A stretch of 64,000 nt of DNA from Eretmocerus hayati (GCA_029851415.1 CM056741.1:162303685-162367684); one strand, 5' to 3'; shown: positions 12,340-26,626, numbered from the stretch's first letter. Notes: generated by a model from the sequence alone, not told the origin. Program-made: numbers and translations.

Positions 12340-14722
12340 GGGGAATCAGTTGACACATTGGAGTACCTTGTTCAATCGAAGTTCATAGATAAATCAATGG
12401 AATCATAAGAAACTCGTGCCGAGATTTCATTGTTCAACATAAAAGGCCAGAGGTGCAATCAGACAGTGTGAAGAGTACTCAAAATTGATGTTGAATGAAA
12501 TCCTCAAAAAGTCCTCAACATTTTCGATGAACTTTAAAAAACTGCATTTTGAGTGTAATGATGTTTTTTTGCGATTAAAATTTATTTGATTTGTGCAGGC
12601 TATGAATCATCGACGACGTGATCGCAAGAAGTTCATCCACGAGAACTGCAATATTTATATATATCTATTCAAGATACAACTCTGCACGCACGATCAACTT
12701 CACGTGCAAGGATATACAATTCACACCGCGTTTTGGAAAATACGTAGGGGCGAATGAAGTTAATTTCAAAATTGAAATCCCAATGAAATTTTTCTCATTA
12801 AAAGGAGAACGGAATATTGTATAAATCTATTCCAAGACTCCAAGGATACGATTTTCAGCATGGAGTTTTTTTTCTTGAGATCTCGATATAAGCGATATTC
12901 AAGTACTTGGGAGCGTTTACAAAACGGAAAAAATTAATAAATTTCTTATAAACATATAAAAAAGTGACAAAAATCGAAAAAAATTCAAGTATGTCAGTGA
13001 CAAAACATTTGATCATTTTCATGTGAATGTTATGCTAACCCATTTTTTCACAGCTGTAATTATTTGATACATCTGATCCGCCTGTAATTGTAATGAATTT
13101 GATGGTTGTAATTTTTAAATATTATTGGAATATTCGATTAATTTTAAAGGTCGATTTCTAAAAACAAAAACAAGAAAAAAAACGTATGTAATTATTGTCA
13201 AGTAGTGTGTAATAATTGGAACTTGTTTATGTAGGCCAACAAATGGAAAACTGAAAGACATTATTGCAAGAAAAATGATTTGCGCGTCTACAAAGCTCGT
13301 AAGGTTCCTAATTTTTGATGTATTTTATTATTATTTTTTTTTTATCGGAAGATCTTCAGTGAACCAACTCAGATTCAATCTATTTTTTGGATAGAGAGAA
13401 AAATCAGTAAATGAGTTGCATGTGCTCAGGGATTGAGTCATCGTGGAAACGTTCAACTCTGTTCCTATTCGAGTTATTCAACCCATTTAACCACTTCAAA
13501 AAATTTAATTTATCAGAAATCAATACATCTTGACATTCCCTTTCTTAGTGGCTCATAAGAAACTGAGAATGGCTTACCAGTCAATCCATAGCTCGGTTTA
13601 ATTCGTTCTAATGAATTTCACCCAAAGTCGAAAGAGTAGGAAGAATATAAAAAAGCGGCCACAATGATTCAGTTTTGATAGCTCATAGCTCATCACATTT
13701 ATAGGCCAATTTTGAATAACTCTGTGAACGGTGGATGGAGTCATTTCTTCTCTTAGAAAGAAATATATACATCTATTTGTTCGTCATACGAGATAAATTT
13801 AATTTGTGTCAGTCAATCATTCGGTAATCAGCTTTTCCACTTCAATTCAAAATTTCTTTGTATATTTTTATTCTTTCAGCAGCACAGTGATCAGGAATTT
13901 TCGAAATGTCAATAAAATAATGCAAATATGTTTGACGGAATTTAATTGGAAAAATTCTGTACGAAACACCCTGATATGCGTTGTTTTCCTGATGAAATAT
14001 TTGAAAGATTGTACCAAATTTACGTTATGAAAGGAATTCAATCATAAGTATGATCAGGGGAACGCAAAGCGCATGAATTCCTACCAGTTGTACCATAAAA
14101 TATTAATTTCAAACCTGTAATTCAAACTCTGTTCAACTTTCACTTTGTTAAATAAACTGCTTAAAATGTAACTACATCTCATATTCATTACCTCGTCAGC
14201 ATCATTGATTGTTTGAAACAGAGACAATATGTAAATTGGATGAGAACAACCTGGATCTGGAAACGTCTTTTTGTTGATCAGAAATCGTATTCACAGATGC
14301 AAAATCTGGATATTTCACCAAAAATCATTTACCCTTCGTTGAATTTACGAAGAACATCTACACGTCTGTCTCCAAAAAACGAACAAGGAGTACTGTATCG
14401 TAACGACCACGGTATCCACACGTATGTCCTCAACATGGTCAATCAATTTTTTTCGGACTCGAATTCTGGAATATAAGTTGTCTCACGTCGTAACCCCTTG
14501 ATGAATTTCACATTCAACTGACGCAACTAAATTTCAATCCGATATAGAGTTCTTAACGATCTTACGCTCGTAACCGTATCACTTGCATCCTTATGTATGA
14601 GGAAATAGTAAAAAGCCGATTGTTATCAAGTTTTTTGTTGAAAAATTTCGTATGAAATGCACATCACGTATCAGATTGGGTATTTCTTCTTTTATTATGA
14701 TTGTACCTGAGCATCTCAATCA
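12340..14722. other. GLD2 3' flank and gene-free spacer
   Basis: This is the 3' side of GLD2. AATAAA occurs at about 12936 and is a possible polyadenylation signal, but several similar AT-rich words exist, so this choice is weak. The rest holds short open frames only (the longest, 87 codons at 14213-14476, has no recognisable motif). No repeat or RNA gene is evident. Confidence 0.45.
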
Positions 14723-14726
14723 TATA

Positions 14727-15960
14727 GGGGAGAGTGGGGTAAAATTGGACGGGGGCAAAATTGGATAAGTGAGATAGCTCGATCGGAGGCGAGTCTAGGC
14801 TTTCGCGGCGTAAATTCTCTTTTAATACCATCACAGATAATGGTTTTTATCGCGGTTAGACCTCCCAAAACGATAGTGGGAGTCCACGCTGACATTAGGG
14901 GTACTTTTCGAGGGCCTCGCGCGGTTTATTTTCCGAATGCAAGATTACACGCTGCTTCTACCGAAGTGCACTGGCTCAATCGCCATTTGAGGGTCAAAAA
15001 CTAGGTCACAAAACGAAGATTTTGAGCCGTCGTGGGTCGAAATCGGCCCACTTGAACCCAAGTTATCGCAATTCTGCGAAAAAAACGCCTGGGGGCATTT
15101 TTGGACGAATTGGTGGGGGCGAAATTGGACAATGCTAAATCCCATCTAAAATCGGTCGACCCATCGCCTGTCCGTGTTTTTCGATGGTAATTGCTCGTAT
15201 CGAGGCGCGTATGCGTTTGCGCAAATTTTTCGAAGTGCGCGAGGTTGAGGGTTAGTTAGGTGATTGAAAATGGGTGAGAAAATGAAGTTACGATGTCCAA
15301 CGACCGTCTCAGGAGTCAGTTTAGAGGTCAGAAGTCGCTTTATACGTGTTCGAAGATAGTGCTCGATTTTCGCATTTTCACTCTCGCGTTCGGTGACATT
15401 GCCTTGAATGTTACACACTATCAGCGGGATCGTTTATGTAGGGGCGAGTATGAATACCTCCAATATGAAGAAAAACCAATGACAGTCGACTCTTAGACGC
15501 TGCGAGTCGATTGCTGATTTGCTGAAGACGATAGTGCACCAATGAAGCGCCTATCTCATTAATGCCGAAGAATGACACAAAAATGGTCCGCTTGTTGAGA
15601 CTCTGGGAGGATGTAAAGGTCACAAGTGGGGTTCCCTCTTGATTTGGGGTTATTACCACGTGTTTTGGTGGGTAAATGCGACTCTAATAGGTGAGGAATA
15701 TTGCCGTATACCTCAATTTTGGAAGGCTGTCCAAATTTGCCCCCAAAACTTGTCGAAAGTGCCCCCAAGCGCGGGTCGAATTAGGACAGATTTTTGTTTT
15801 TCAACTTCAAGAAAAAGTATGAACGCAGAGACCTAGGGGTCTGAAAATTTTTTTACAATCTATTCAATAGCTGAACTTCAAAGTCCCATAGCGCGCCTAG
15901 CCCAAAGTATCGCCAGATAGCCCCACTGCAAAATCCGTCCAATTTTGCCCCACTCTCCCC
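14727..15960. mobile_element. Non-autonomous DNA transposon with TIRs and TATA target duplication
   Basis: The ends are complementary: GGGGAGAGTGGGGTAAAATT on the left pairs with AATTTTGCCCCACTCTCCCC on the right, with one or two mismatches. TATA flanks both sides (14723-14726 and 15961-15964), consistent with a 4-bp target-site duplication, or TA if the TIR is read two bases longer. The word GGGGGCAAAATTGGA and variants recur inside at about 14751, 15114 and, inverted, 15729, like subterminal transposase-binding repeats. Open frames inside reach only about 90 codons and resemble no transposase. I do not assign a superfamily. Confidence 0.8.
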
Positions 15961-15964
15961 TATA

Positions 15965-17616
15965 CGCCTAGTAGAAGAATCCAAATGTTGAAAGTCAGCT
16001 GCTGCATAGAAACTATCCGATTTGTAAGAAAGAATGGCCACGATATCGGGGCCTGAAAAGAAGAGTCAATATTTCCCAAAACATCGCACCATTGTTGAAC
16101 AAGGTACCTTACTTTCAGAGAGAAAAACTTTGCTCAAAATGTTGATGATTATCACTTATGACCACTGACGTATGCGTAAATGCGTATGCGATGAAAATGC
16201 TCTTTGTTCGCGTTAAGAATAGTTGTTCGGTCGAGAGGAGCAATTTCGAGTTCAAAACGAATAGGTCAGGTGAGAGAATAAGTAGTATCGAGAATCATAA
16301 TGATCACTGAATTAAGTTTATTTGATGAGATCTTACAATAAATTTCTTCCTCGCTTTCAGTTTACACTGTGTATAGCGGTGCTGATCCCGCAAGGGAAAC
16401 AATCAGAAAAACTAAAATTTAAAATAATCTTGGGCATTGCTGATAGAGCTGTAGAGTTATTGAATCCCATGATAGAGTTGCAGTCAAGTACCGTTCATGG
16501 TAAATAAATTGCAACCCTTATAGTTACGACTTTCATCGTAGCACAAGCAAAAAGCTCACTTTCACGCTCCCTACAAAGTATGTGTTACAAAAAAAATTTC
16601 TAGTGACAAAACATTTGTAATATCTCCAGTATGATCATTTCAACACTCACTGATTGACATTGGATATTGGGATTAACGAATGACAAATTCATCAGAGAAT
16701 CGTGTTTTCTGCGCTTACAGGTGTTGCACAAACTAGTAGTACAAACTGTAATATCAAAAGCATCAAAAAATTTAATCGGAAAATGATTGATTTTATGCAC
16801 TCTAAAAAGGTTCGTGAAAGAACATTGTAGAATTTCACATTAGTTATTTCAGATAACATGAGGTTCAAAGTATATTCTTTCCTTATTGAAAAATAATTCC
16901 CATCACAAAGTTGACGCATTTTTTGTTGATCAAAAGATGGCAGAACTTTTCTCGTAGCATTATTATTAGAACTGTGAAATCAGGTTCGACAAGCAAGAAT
17001 AGCGTGTGCGTTTTCAGCGTGACATTTCTTCAGCTGATTCACCGTGGACTTTTACTCATGATTTTTCTCTGATGTTCTTAATCTTTCTGAGATGTAGGTA
17101 TATCGTTTGCAATCCCAGCGCCAACCGACGATCCCCGCTCCTAGTGAAACGGCGACTATTTCTAGCTAAAATTCCCTCATCGTCCTATTCCAAACAAAAT
17201 AAACAGAGGTAAAAAGAAGACTCAAAGAAAAGAGTATTCCCTTTGCTTCTCTCCTCAGATGTTTCTGTCAAGATTCACTGATCTCATTGCACGATTACTG
17301 ATAATCGAAACTCTTCTTCCATAATAATCATTTTTTATGAATGAAAGGAAGACCCACGAGTCTCGATTGAATTATTTCGAGCATCGTCGCACGTCCACTA
17401 GATGTTGTTTCGATGAACGTGCTCGTGTCGATCAAACGGCTGTGAACCTCTCGCTCAGAGTTTTCGTTGGTCTGTACCGTTTCGCGCGCAGTTACAGAGT
17501 GATTTGATTCGATTATCGGTTTGGTTGTCGACGAAGAATTGATCGAACGAGCCTCCTCAGTCGCTCCCGCGACACTGCAGCGTGGCAAATGTATTGCTCA
17601 GCCGTCATTAAGCGGC
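15965..17616. other. Convergent intergenic region and UPF1 3' flank
   Basis: This lies between the TIR element and the UPF1 stop codon. Part of it should be the UPF1 3' untranslated region, read on the minus strand. I did not find one clearly best polyadenylation signal; a minus-strand AATAAA lies at about 16317. An 86-codon minus-strand open frame at 17328-17588, just beyond the UPF1 stop, has no family features and is not called. Confidence 0.4.
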
Positions 17617-20600
17617 TCAATATGGCTGGGAGAACTGTCCCCCTGGTTGCGACTGGCTGGATTGGTAGAAACCTGGAGTTGCGAAAGCCGCGATGGTTAG
17701 GGGAAATTAAAATTGGATAACACTGACACTAGCACGGGTTTCACGTTGATAACAAATAATGCCATCTTATGCAAAATTGTGGGTACTGGAAACTAATTTG
17801 AAAAATATTCCACTAGGGAAGGTTTTAGAGTTAATGAAAGATGTTATGTTGCGTGTCTTGAAGACTGTAGGGATTCAATTAGAATCGTGAAGCACGTTCT
17901 ACCTAGTCTGTTCAAAGAATGATTCAATTTTACAGATTTGCTATCAGAAAAATCAACGAATGATACGAAAAAATTCCCTTCAAAAGCGAAAATTTTGGAA
18001 TGGTGTTTCTACATCAATAGGAGTCGATCAAAACCGGTTTCAACTCGCTCCAAAACAATAATCTGGGTACAACTACTAGCTTGAAACGTGATTAATAGAC
18101 TCACCACTGCGGTCGCCTTGATATGTTGAATCCTGTGACAAAAGCCCATCCATTTGCGACTGGAACTCTCCGACAGCGAACGAGTCCTGTGACAGCTCCG
18201 CCTGTGACAAGCCCGGCTGCGATAAGCTAAATCCTGGTTGAGACATTCCCTGTGTTGTACCCTGGGTCAGTGGTAACCCAGGCTGGCTGTATGGTTGCGT
18301 GTTTTGCTCCGACTGGCTAAGTTTGCCCATCCGTGAATTGGCTCCGCCACCCATTTTATTACCTAATAACATCACATTTGATAGAATGTTGACTTTTATG
18401 AATCAATCTTTGTGGTACAGAACAAGGGAGCACGACGTTGTGCGTCAAGAATTCGGATCAAAATAGTTTGCGTGCTTTTTTAAATATAAATTATCGCGGG
18501 GGCCTCTTACTCCGAACAAAAACCCACAATATTATGAGGTTATCAATTATACTACGATTTTTGTGATGAATATATTTCTTGACATTATATTCAGCATACC
18601 TTTCATACCACCTCGTCTACCTCGTTGATTTTGCCGAGCTTGTAAAGCTTGCTGGTGCTGATTGTAGAACCGAGGAGGAACATGTGCCATATTCATGAAC
18701 ATGCCAACAGGTACAGGAACATTATTCATTGCTGCCTGAGCACGTTCAGGACTGATGTAGCTGATCGTGTCATGAGTGCGACTGAAAATGTCGAGTGGAA
18801 CATTGCGCTGATAGTAAGGATTGTGAGCCTGGGCTCCATTGACTTGAGCACCTGACCTACAAAAATATTTTTGATGAATAGTAAAATTGAAATTATCTAT
18901 TCCTTTTGTAAATCGTGTATTTTTCAAGTTGAGGATTATGAGGAGAATATTAGGATGTAATATTTACCTGTCGTAAACGGATCCGGGAATAATTGCTTCT
19001 CGAGCATCATACATAGACGTAGACATGAAGTGCGATCCAGGGTTGGCCGTATTCACAAGTTTCTTTGGTTTGGCAAACTGAATCATCGATTCTTTCAGAT
19101 TGTTGAGAGGGCCCTCTACAAGCACCTTTTGCTCTTTGTAAAAGCTCAATAAGTGATTCCAGAGTGGTTGCTTGGACAATACTTTGGGATTACCAACAAT
19201 TATTATTCCATACTTTGCTCTTGTTAGAGCCACATTCAATCTTCTAGGATCATTCAAGAAACCTGAAAAATGAACGATGTTAGTGAAATTGAATTACCTA
19301 AAATGTTGATTCTCGACTCGATTAGACGAAAGGACGGTACCTATGCCTTGATGTTCATTAGATCTGACGCATGACATGATAATAATGTCCTTTTCTCTGC
19401 CTTGGAAAGCGTCAACACTGGCTACTTCTATCTCTTGGTAAAGTTTTGAATGCAACGATCCTTGATACTGCATGTACTGCACAAGGTAGGCACGTTGACC
19501 TTCGTAAGGAGTAATGACACCAATTTGTTCTGGCTTGACACCACATCGGAGGAAACGAGTAGTGATTTTTTCTACATTTGAAGCTTCTGTTCGATTAAGG
19601 TAAGAAGTTCCGCTGCCAGCAATTTCTTCTTGACCTTGCGTGACGTAGAAGAACATTGGTTTGTCAGGTTGCGGCCACGGGAAATCAATCTTGACAAGTT
19701 TGCGTTCATCTGCGCTAACGCCATTTTGCAAAGAGCCTTCATAAAAGAAGTTTGAAGGAAACCTGCAACACGAATCACCAATCATTAACCCAAAGAAATC
19801 AAACGGAACTAATTCATCAATTCCAAAACACAATTGACAGCATTCGACAGCTAGACGAAGTTTTTAGGGTATGTGCATTATTTGTCTCGTTCCGACCTTG
19901 AGAAGAGAATCGACAAAGACAAAATCAAACTTACCTCGACAGATCAGGATGCATACGATATTGTACTTCAAGCCTGAACGGTCTGATGCCAAGAACCACA
20001 AGCCTTTCAAACAACGATTGCGAGAGACCCGCTCGGGCAGCCTTTTTGCACATGACAACAGGACCAAGTTGGCAGTGGTCACCAACAAGAATAAGTTGTT
20101 TGGCGCCAAGAACAACTGGTACCATGCATTCAGGTTCGGTAGCTTGCATGCTCTCATCAATGAGGATAGAGTGAAACTTGAGACGATGCAAACGAGGATC
20201 TCCAGCACCGACGCACGTGCAACAAATTACATCTGCGGCTTCTAGTAATTCTTTCTCAGCTGCTTTTTTCAATAGCCTGCGATTGAACAAAGGGGGCACC
20301 ATTTTATTGTTGTTCGAATACCCAGCATTCGGAGATCATTAGTTCTCGGACGCCAAGTTAAAAGCGCAATCAATGAGGATTTATAGTATTCTATCTTCAA
20401 TCAAAGGAATCGTTAGAACTTTCCTTGTCCATCAAGTCTCGATAAAATTATTTTTGAAAAGAAAATTTCTTGAGAGAATAAAAAGATGATAAGAAAAACC
20501 GTTTACGAAATTATCAAAATATTACAGCAAAATCAAAGAAAACAAATGCGCGATCTCAGCTTAGTATGAAAAACAGTATTGCAATATTATCAGTGGATTA

Positions 20601-23600
20601 CGCAACTGACCTACAATTCTAAACGTTATCTCACTCCAACGCCAATCAGAAATACCGTCATGTGAATATTAATATTAAATCAATAATAGGTACTACGCAT
20701 AATTTCATCAACAGTACTTGATGAATGCACCAACTCCGTATTGATTTCCGTTGAAAATATGTAAGTAGATTGTCAAAAAAAATGAGAAGAACCTAGTGTT
20801 TTTACACGCTAGAAAGTGTCTGAAACTCACTGCGACTTCGTGAGGTTTTTTTATTCATTCTTCAAACGTACCTGTAACGTTTTTCATCAACACTTGATAG
20901 CTCTCCGGTTTCGTCCTTCAACTGCTGCAGCTTTTGCAGCTCTGTATTAGTTTCCATGTTCTTTATTTGATTGTGTAGAGCTAGGAAGCTCACAGGAGAA
21001 TCTATAGCCTCTCTGCTTTTGGCGCATAATCGCACGACCTTCAAGTTACTTTTGTGAATTTTTTCTGTTAGTTGATCTACTGCTGTATTAGATGGAGCAC
21101 ACACCAATACAGGTCCACCGTTTTGCTTGACAAGTTGAAAGACGATGGTTGCACTGGTGACAGTTTTACCTGTTCCAGGCGGTCCTTGGATCAGAGACAA
21201 TGGTCGTTGAATAGCATGTTTCACAGCATAAACTTGGGAACGGTTAAGATCAGGAAGATTTGGAGCACTGAAATGCTTGGGAAGATGGCAACGAAAGAGA
21301 ACTTCTTCGACTTCGTGGCCTAAAAGTCGATGATATATGTACGCAGAAACTGATGAATCGTCAACTGCAAACTTGCGAAGAGCTAACTGCATTCTGAAAA
21401 ACCATAATAAATTATATGGATTTCGGAATTTCACGGGAAAGCTGTTTTCACTGAGAAAAATTTTAAAAAAGAAATCGAACAAGAGCAGGAATACGAACCA
21501 TGTTTTCCTGATCTCATAAAGCTTGGAAGATTTTGATTTGAGCGAAATTTCACCCACACAGATGTCCTTTGAGGGTTTCCGCGGAACTTTCAAATTATCG
21601 ACCCTCTTGAATTGCAAAAAAAATTCCTTTTCGCACACGTTCGAAATGGATTTCATGATTCTCAGACCTCGAAAACATGGAACAAAACGTGGCGCCACTG
21701 TATTCCAAGCCAAGGTATTTGGTTCCGGGCGTCAAAAACGGAATTTCACACTTGAAACACTTCCTAGGCCACTTTAGTCGAATAGACATGTCTCGAATCC
21801 TAGTTTAGACGATTGTTAGAGATTATATTGTGCTCTACTCGACTCCAGGGAAAATTTTCTCATTAAATTATCGAAAATTCGATGAAAATCTCAAAAATCG
21901 AATCATAACTCATGAGTATAATTTCAGTTTCTGGAGTATACGGTAGTGTTATTTCGTCCATATTTCAGCCGTATACTATGCAAATATCAAGAAATTCACG
22001 ATACCATCACATTTACAGCCTCATTCTTTATGCTATCGGAAATCCAATATTTTTCCTTAGTTTCTCACAGAAATATCGACCGACAATGGCTAGTAATAAC
22101 AATGCGTTTACATCCTTCTCGTGATGAAGAAAAAGAGTACGATATCTCAAGCCTGTGCCTTGCGTCTGCTGAGCGTGCCCTCCAAAAAAAGCAACGATTT
22201 TCAAAGCCAGTGGCGCGACAGTTTCATAAGCTATGGAGCTGTGCGAAATTTTTCTGGATTATGGCACAGCTAGGAACCAAATGGGATTCGATTCGTCTTG
22301 TTTTGAACTTCAAAGTCCCACTTCTACATTTTCCGTTCCGGACAAAATAATTCATTATTTTAGTCAACTATAGCTAGAGTAGATTTTTTCAAAAAACTTA
22401 GTTACATCGACGAACGAGGGCTTATATCATAGCTCAAGCCTGGCAAACCTCTGAATCAAGTTATTTTGAAGAAATGCTGTAGATGAACATATAATTTCAT
22501 CAGAATTTTCAAGGGCCAGGTACTTTTAGTACAGCACTATGAACTTTTACAAAAGCAAAAGTTCGCACGCAGAACACCCACAAATCGGTGTTTGCAATGT
22601 GCTGTTGACAAACCAGAACATGCTTCAGCAGAAGTGAATAAAGTACTATTCAATGATGGCAGATACTATATAACGCGACTTTTTTTAGGTACCCATAGCT
22701 CAGAATATCCGGAAAACACTGGAGTTACACAAAACTTCAAAGTTTCGCGGAAACCCCCATTTACAAAAATATACGCTCAAGTTCATATCGATCGAGGACG
22801 CTGAATAAACAAGACTGCAAAGTTCATGACATTCAACGAAAAATGCATCTATGATGAGCTTACCGATCAAAACTAGTACTCTTCCATATGAAATCGACCA
22901 CAAAATTGCTTGTGCATTCAGTCGGTGCGCCAACGCTATTCTTCAACTCAATGCCGACTTCTTCCCCAAAATTGTCTGGAATCTTAATAACATGACCAAT
23001 TCCTGACCATGGTTTGTGCAGTTCGCCCAAGTATCTCAGTCTCAACTCATCACCGTGCATTAGCTTCATATCTCCATCAGTTTTGGCCAGCATAAAGTAT
23101 GCTATTGTTTTTTTGTTCAGTCCAACGTCCCACCGAACCTCGATATTTTCCTGAGTTTGAGACTCTTTCAGTCGTTTGTCATAATCAGCTTCAAGTTTCA
23201 CCTGTTGGGAGTATGAGTGAGTTCATCATGAGTATGAATTAGTTTGGGCGTTTCAAATAATGAGAGTCCGTATTTCAAAAGGTCCAATTTATAAAAGCTC
23301 CTACAGAAAAGAAGCAGAAATAGACATACCAATGGTCCAAAAATGTTTTGGTATTGATAACCATCCTCATAACGTAGCAGAACCTGTTGAGGTTCTTCAT
23401 CCACACCAGGCTTTTCAAGATCTTGAAAAGTTGCATCAACGTTATCTCGCCAAAGCTCCTCAAGTTTATTTATCTGTTGAGCAGAAATTTGTCGAGCTCG
23501 GAGTTGCTCTTGCTCAGAAGGAATTTTAACAAGCCAAGAAAGAAAACTGCGATCTTCTATCAGAGGTTTCCACTGTTCCTGATCCCTGGAGTATTTCAAT

Positions 23601-25423
23601 GTATGTGAGATCAAAAAATCTATGAAGAAGTAAGCGCATCTACACAATAACTATTACAGGCTATGTGGAACCAACAGACTTATATAACAATTTGATGATG
23701 TGACAGATGAAAGATTTTACATGTTAAACGATGCTGTTCAAAATTACCAGTTCATATCTTTCAAGGAGCTTTGAGCAGCGCATGGTTGACGGCAAAGCAG
23801 CACTACTACAGAGTCAGCTTTTGCTGGTATGAAGCCAAGAACAAAGACATTTCTCACTGCACATGAGTAACATTCTAAAATGGTTTCTCCGAGAGGTCCA
23901 TCTCTGAAATATTTGCAAATATTTATAATCTGTCAGGGTGAAAGATTTTCCCTTATCTATGGACTTTCATGAATATTTACCAACCTGTGCAGAGTAACTT
24001 CTTTGTGCTTGGCACGTACTAAGTGATTGATGATGTGAGACCCAGATGTATTGCCTCTGCCATTGCAGAACCATTTGCGGCAAACGTTGCACATAACAAC
24101 ACATGATGCCTCATGAATACCACAATATTTACAGGCATGATCTGGTAAGTCACGGTTGTAATATGCTTCCTCCTCCTCTTCTTCAAACTGAAGCTCTGCT
24201 AAGGTCTGAGCAGCTCCAGTGATTTTCAAATCTAATGCAGAGTTGGTGACTGTTCCATTTATCTGGAAATGAGTTGGAGTAAATAGTATCAGCAGTATTC
24301 TACTTGAGAATTCCTTTCAGAAAGATCCTCAAGTGAGTAGAGCAGTCACCATGTTCAATTCAATTGGTACTTTTTAGTGTGTAGGCCATTAGTGGTGAGC
24401 CAGAAGTGCAAAATTCGTGTTAACATGGCAAACACCTAGTCTCCTATGATCTGAACTAATGTTTACTGAATTAAGCATAGTTATTTAGTGTATCAAGGCT
24501 AGCTTGTGAATATCTTCAGTAGAATCTTGCAGGCTCCTAATTCGAAGGTGTAGCCATACTAAAAGAGTGGGCATATAAAATTTTCTGGAGAATGAAATAA
24601 CCATAACTTTCAACAAAATTTGAAAATGATCAAAGTCTGTTTAGGTCAATTCATTTCATAGGATGTTACAAAGGAAATAGTGTGAGCATGTATCTATTCT
24701 TATGAGATTCTGTACCTGTGATATGTATTATAATTGATTTTGATTGGCTCATGGGAATTGTATCGGCATAGCCATGTCCGTTAGAGGACAAGCGAGACAA
24801 GACAATGACTTGTAGCTCAAAGTGTATAGAAATTGATGGATTGTAAACGAACAAAGTTTGCTAGCAGCAGGATGGCCTGTACATGGTCCTTTACAAAGAT
24901 CATAGCAATTGTATAAACATAGGAATGGCACCATGATCCAAGCAATATCATTCAATGCGATGAGGAAATGGTTTGAGTGGCACACGAAAGGGTCTCTGTA
25001 AGGAAAAAACTAAGGAGTCAAAGGTCAAAGCAGTAAAAGATGAGATGATGGATAGTTGCCAGGAATTGAGGTTAGAGCGATCAGAGGCACACACGGAGAC
25101 CGCGTGGCTGTAGCGCAAGCCGCGTGTCATCAGACACATCATATCCCGGACGGAAATGAGCTCGTCAAGGAAGCAACGTGGACAGGAGCTACGTGGTAAG
25201 TTCGGGTCATGTATACGATCAGCTGTATTACCTGGGTTGGTTGACTCTGTTGGCTGGGCTGGGCGGTGTCGTGTTGCGATGCCTGGGTTTGGCTGGGCGA
25301 GGGTAGAGTAAAGTCTGTGAAGTCGAATTCGGAACCCTGGGTGTCGGCGCCGATTAGGTCGTTCTCCTCGGTATCGAGAAATGTGAGCGTCTGGCTGCTC
25401 GGACCGTAAGCGTCCACGCTCAT
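17617..25423 (-). CDS. Upf1: UPF1/RENT1, ATP-dependent RNA helicase of nonsense-mediated decay
   Basis: Twelve coding exons, 5' to 3' on the minus strand: 25423-25232, 24262-23985, 23903-23748, 23585-23330, 23201-22864, 21393-20872, 20276-19935, 19762-19341, 19262-18968, 18856-18600, 18362-18105, 17672-17617. Phases match at all eleven junctions and give 1123 residues, near the usual metazoan length. UPF1 is a cytoplasmic superfamily-1 helicase that binds UPF2 and release factors and triggers decay of mRNAs with premature stops. An acidic region leads into the Cys/His zinc domain starting about C108 (CKYCG, later [11 protein letters not shown]). Helicase motifs in order: GPPGTGKT (477-484), [20 protein letters not shown] (from D621), [32 protein letters not shown]. 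The C-terminal tail is rich in SQ (LSQDS, SQPG, final FSQPY), the known substrate type of SMG1 kinase. All catalytic motifs look intact. Confidence 0.97.
20277..20871 (-). other. UPF1 intron between the two RecA-like helicase exons
   Basis: A 595-bp AT-rich intron separates the exon with helicase motif I from the exon with motif II. I see no repeat, RNA gene or open frame of note. Confidence 0.7.
21394..22863 (-). other. Largest coding-region intron of UPF1
   Basis: A 1470-bp intron lies between the exon ending STSFD(R) and the one starting with the helicase core. Several short frames on both strands (up to 134 codons at 21946-22350, +) lack recognisable motifs and probably reflect chance. 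I did not find terminal repeats of a mobile element here. Confidence 0.6.
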
Positions 25424-25860
25424 CTTCTTCTGGGACTCTATACAACGGAGCACCTGATGATATTTTGCCGCACTATATTCTATTCACAGATGATTACAAA
25501 ACACGAGGGACGTGATGTTCGGTCGAACTATGATGACGGGGCTTGAGGAAGGTGCACTACTGCTCTGGCTGCTGTACGCTGCAACAAATCCGGGAAATCC
25601 GGCTGAACTATCTGGCAAATAACAGGCAGGAACTCGCTTTCGCTCTCTTTAGCACGTCACCGTCGCCCTCGTTTTCCCGGACTCGGAGCCAGCCGCAGCC
25701 GGGCCAGGTTGGCTCGCTCCACGCACACCAACAACACGCGAGACTATGCGATTTCTTCGAAACAGGCTTACCATACATTTCCCGCGAAAATTGAGCTTCA
25801 ACTTTGGATATATAAGTTACACGCAAAAATTCGAGAAAACTGATGAAATACACCGGCGAA
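25424..25860 (-). promoter_or_regulatory. UPF1 5' untranslated region and candidate promoter
   Basis: Upstream of the start codon on the minus strand, an acceptor-like ATCATCAG|GTGCTCCG at 25454/25453 suggests a leader intron, with a short untranslated piece 25424-25453 joined to the coding exon. The stretch at about 25620-25750 is clearly richer in C, G and CpG than the flanks, as expected of a housekeeping promoter. No core element is identified with certainty. Confidence 0.4.
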
Positions 25861-26626
25861 CTTTGCTGAAACGGTCAAAAACCCTAGATCGACGGAAGTT
25901 CAATCGAGTATTCTAAGATATTCCATTTTTGGCTCCCAGAACGCAATGAAACATTTCCCTTGCACAATTAAAGTGCATCCTTAGGAGACCATTTTAGTGC
26001 CTATGTATTTTGTCGATTGCAGAAAGCTTCAGAACTGTTTCAGTAGAGTGATTCTAAGTTGGTTTACGCTGCACGAGTGTGAGTCTTTACTTACGCACTG
26101 ATGAGATTCTTTACGCACAAGCAGATTAGTAATACATAAAGTATCTCATCAGTGCTTAAAGGTTCACATCTCGTATGTAAAGGTTTTTCGAGTGCGGAAA
26201 CCTTTCGACAGAGTTGCTTACAATACTTTTCGCAATTTTCCAATGTTTGGGTGTCAGCAAAATTGCGAAAAATTACTTTCGCGCCGCGCGCCCATGAGGG
26301 TCTCCGCTTCCGACCCAAACCATACGTCAGTAACCAAATCGTGATCGGGGCAGTTGGGGGACGAGGGCGCGAAGCGGGATAGGTTCCGGCAGCCCCTGAA
26401 AAATAAATTCTGAAAATGTATCAGAAAAGATTTTTATCACATACGTTGCCACATAGTTTGAAAATATCGTTCTCAATTCTCAGAAGTACTAACAGTGGAC
26501 AGGAAGATCCGAAATATGTAAGTTTGATGAGATAGTATAAATTTTTAATTTTGTGGAAAATTATTACAGAGCTGTATAGCAATTCCACGTGAAATAAATG
26601 GTCGATAAAACATGATGTTTCGGATC

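Noticed and set aside
17328..17588. 86-codon minus-strand frame just after the UPF1 stop
   Set aside because: It lies in the expected UPF1 3' untranslated region and has no recognisable feature.
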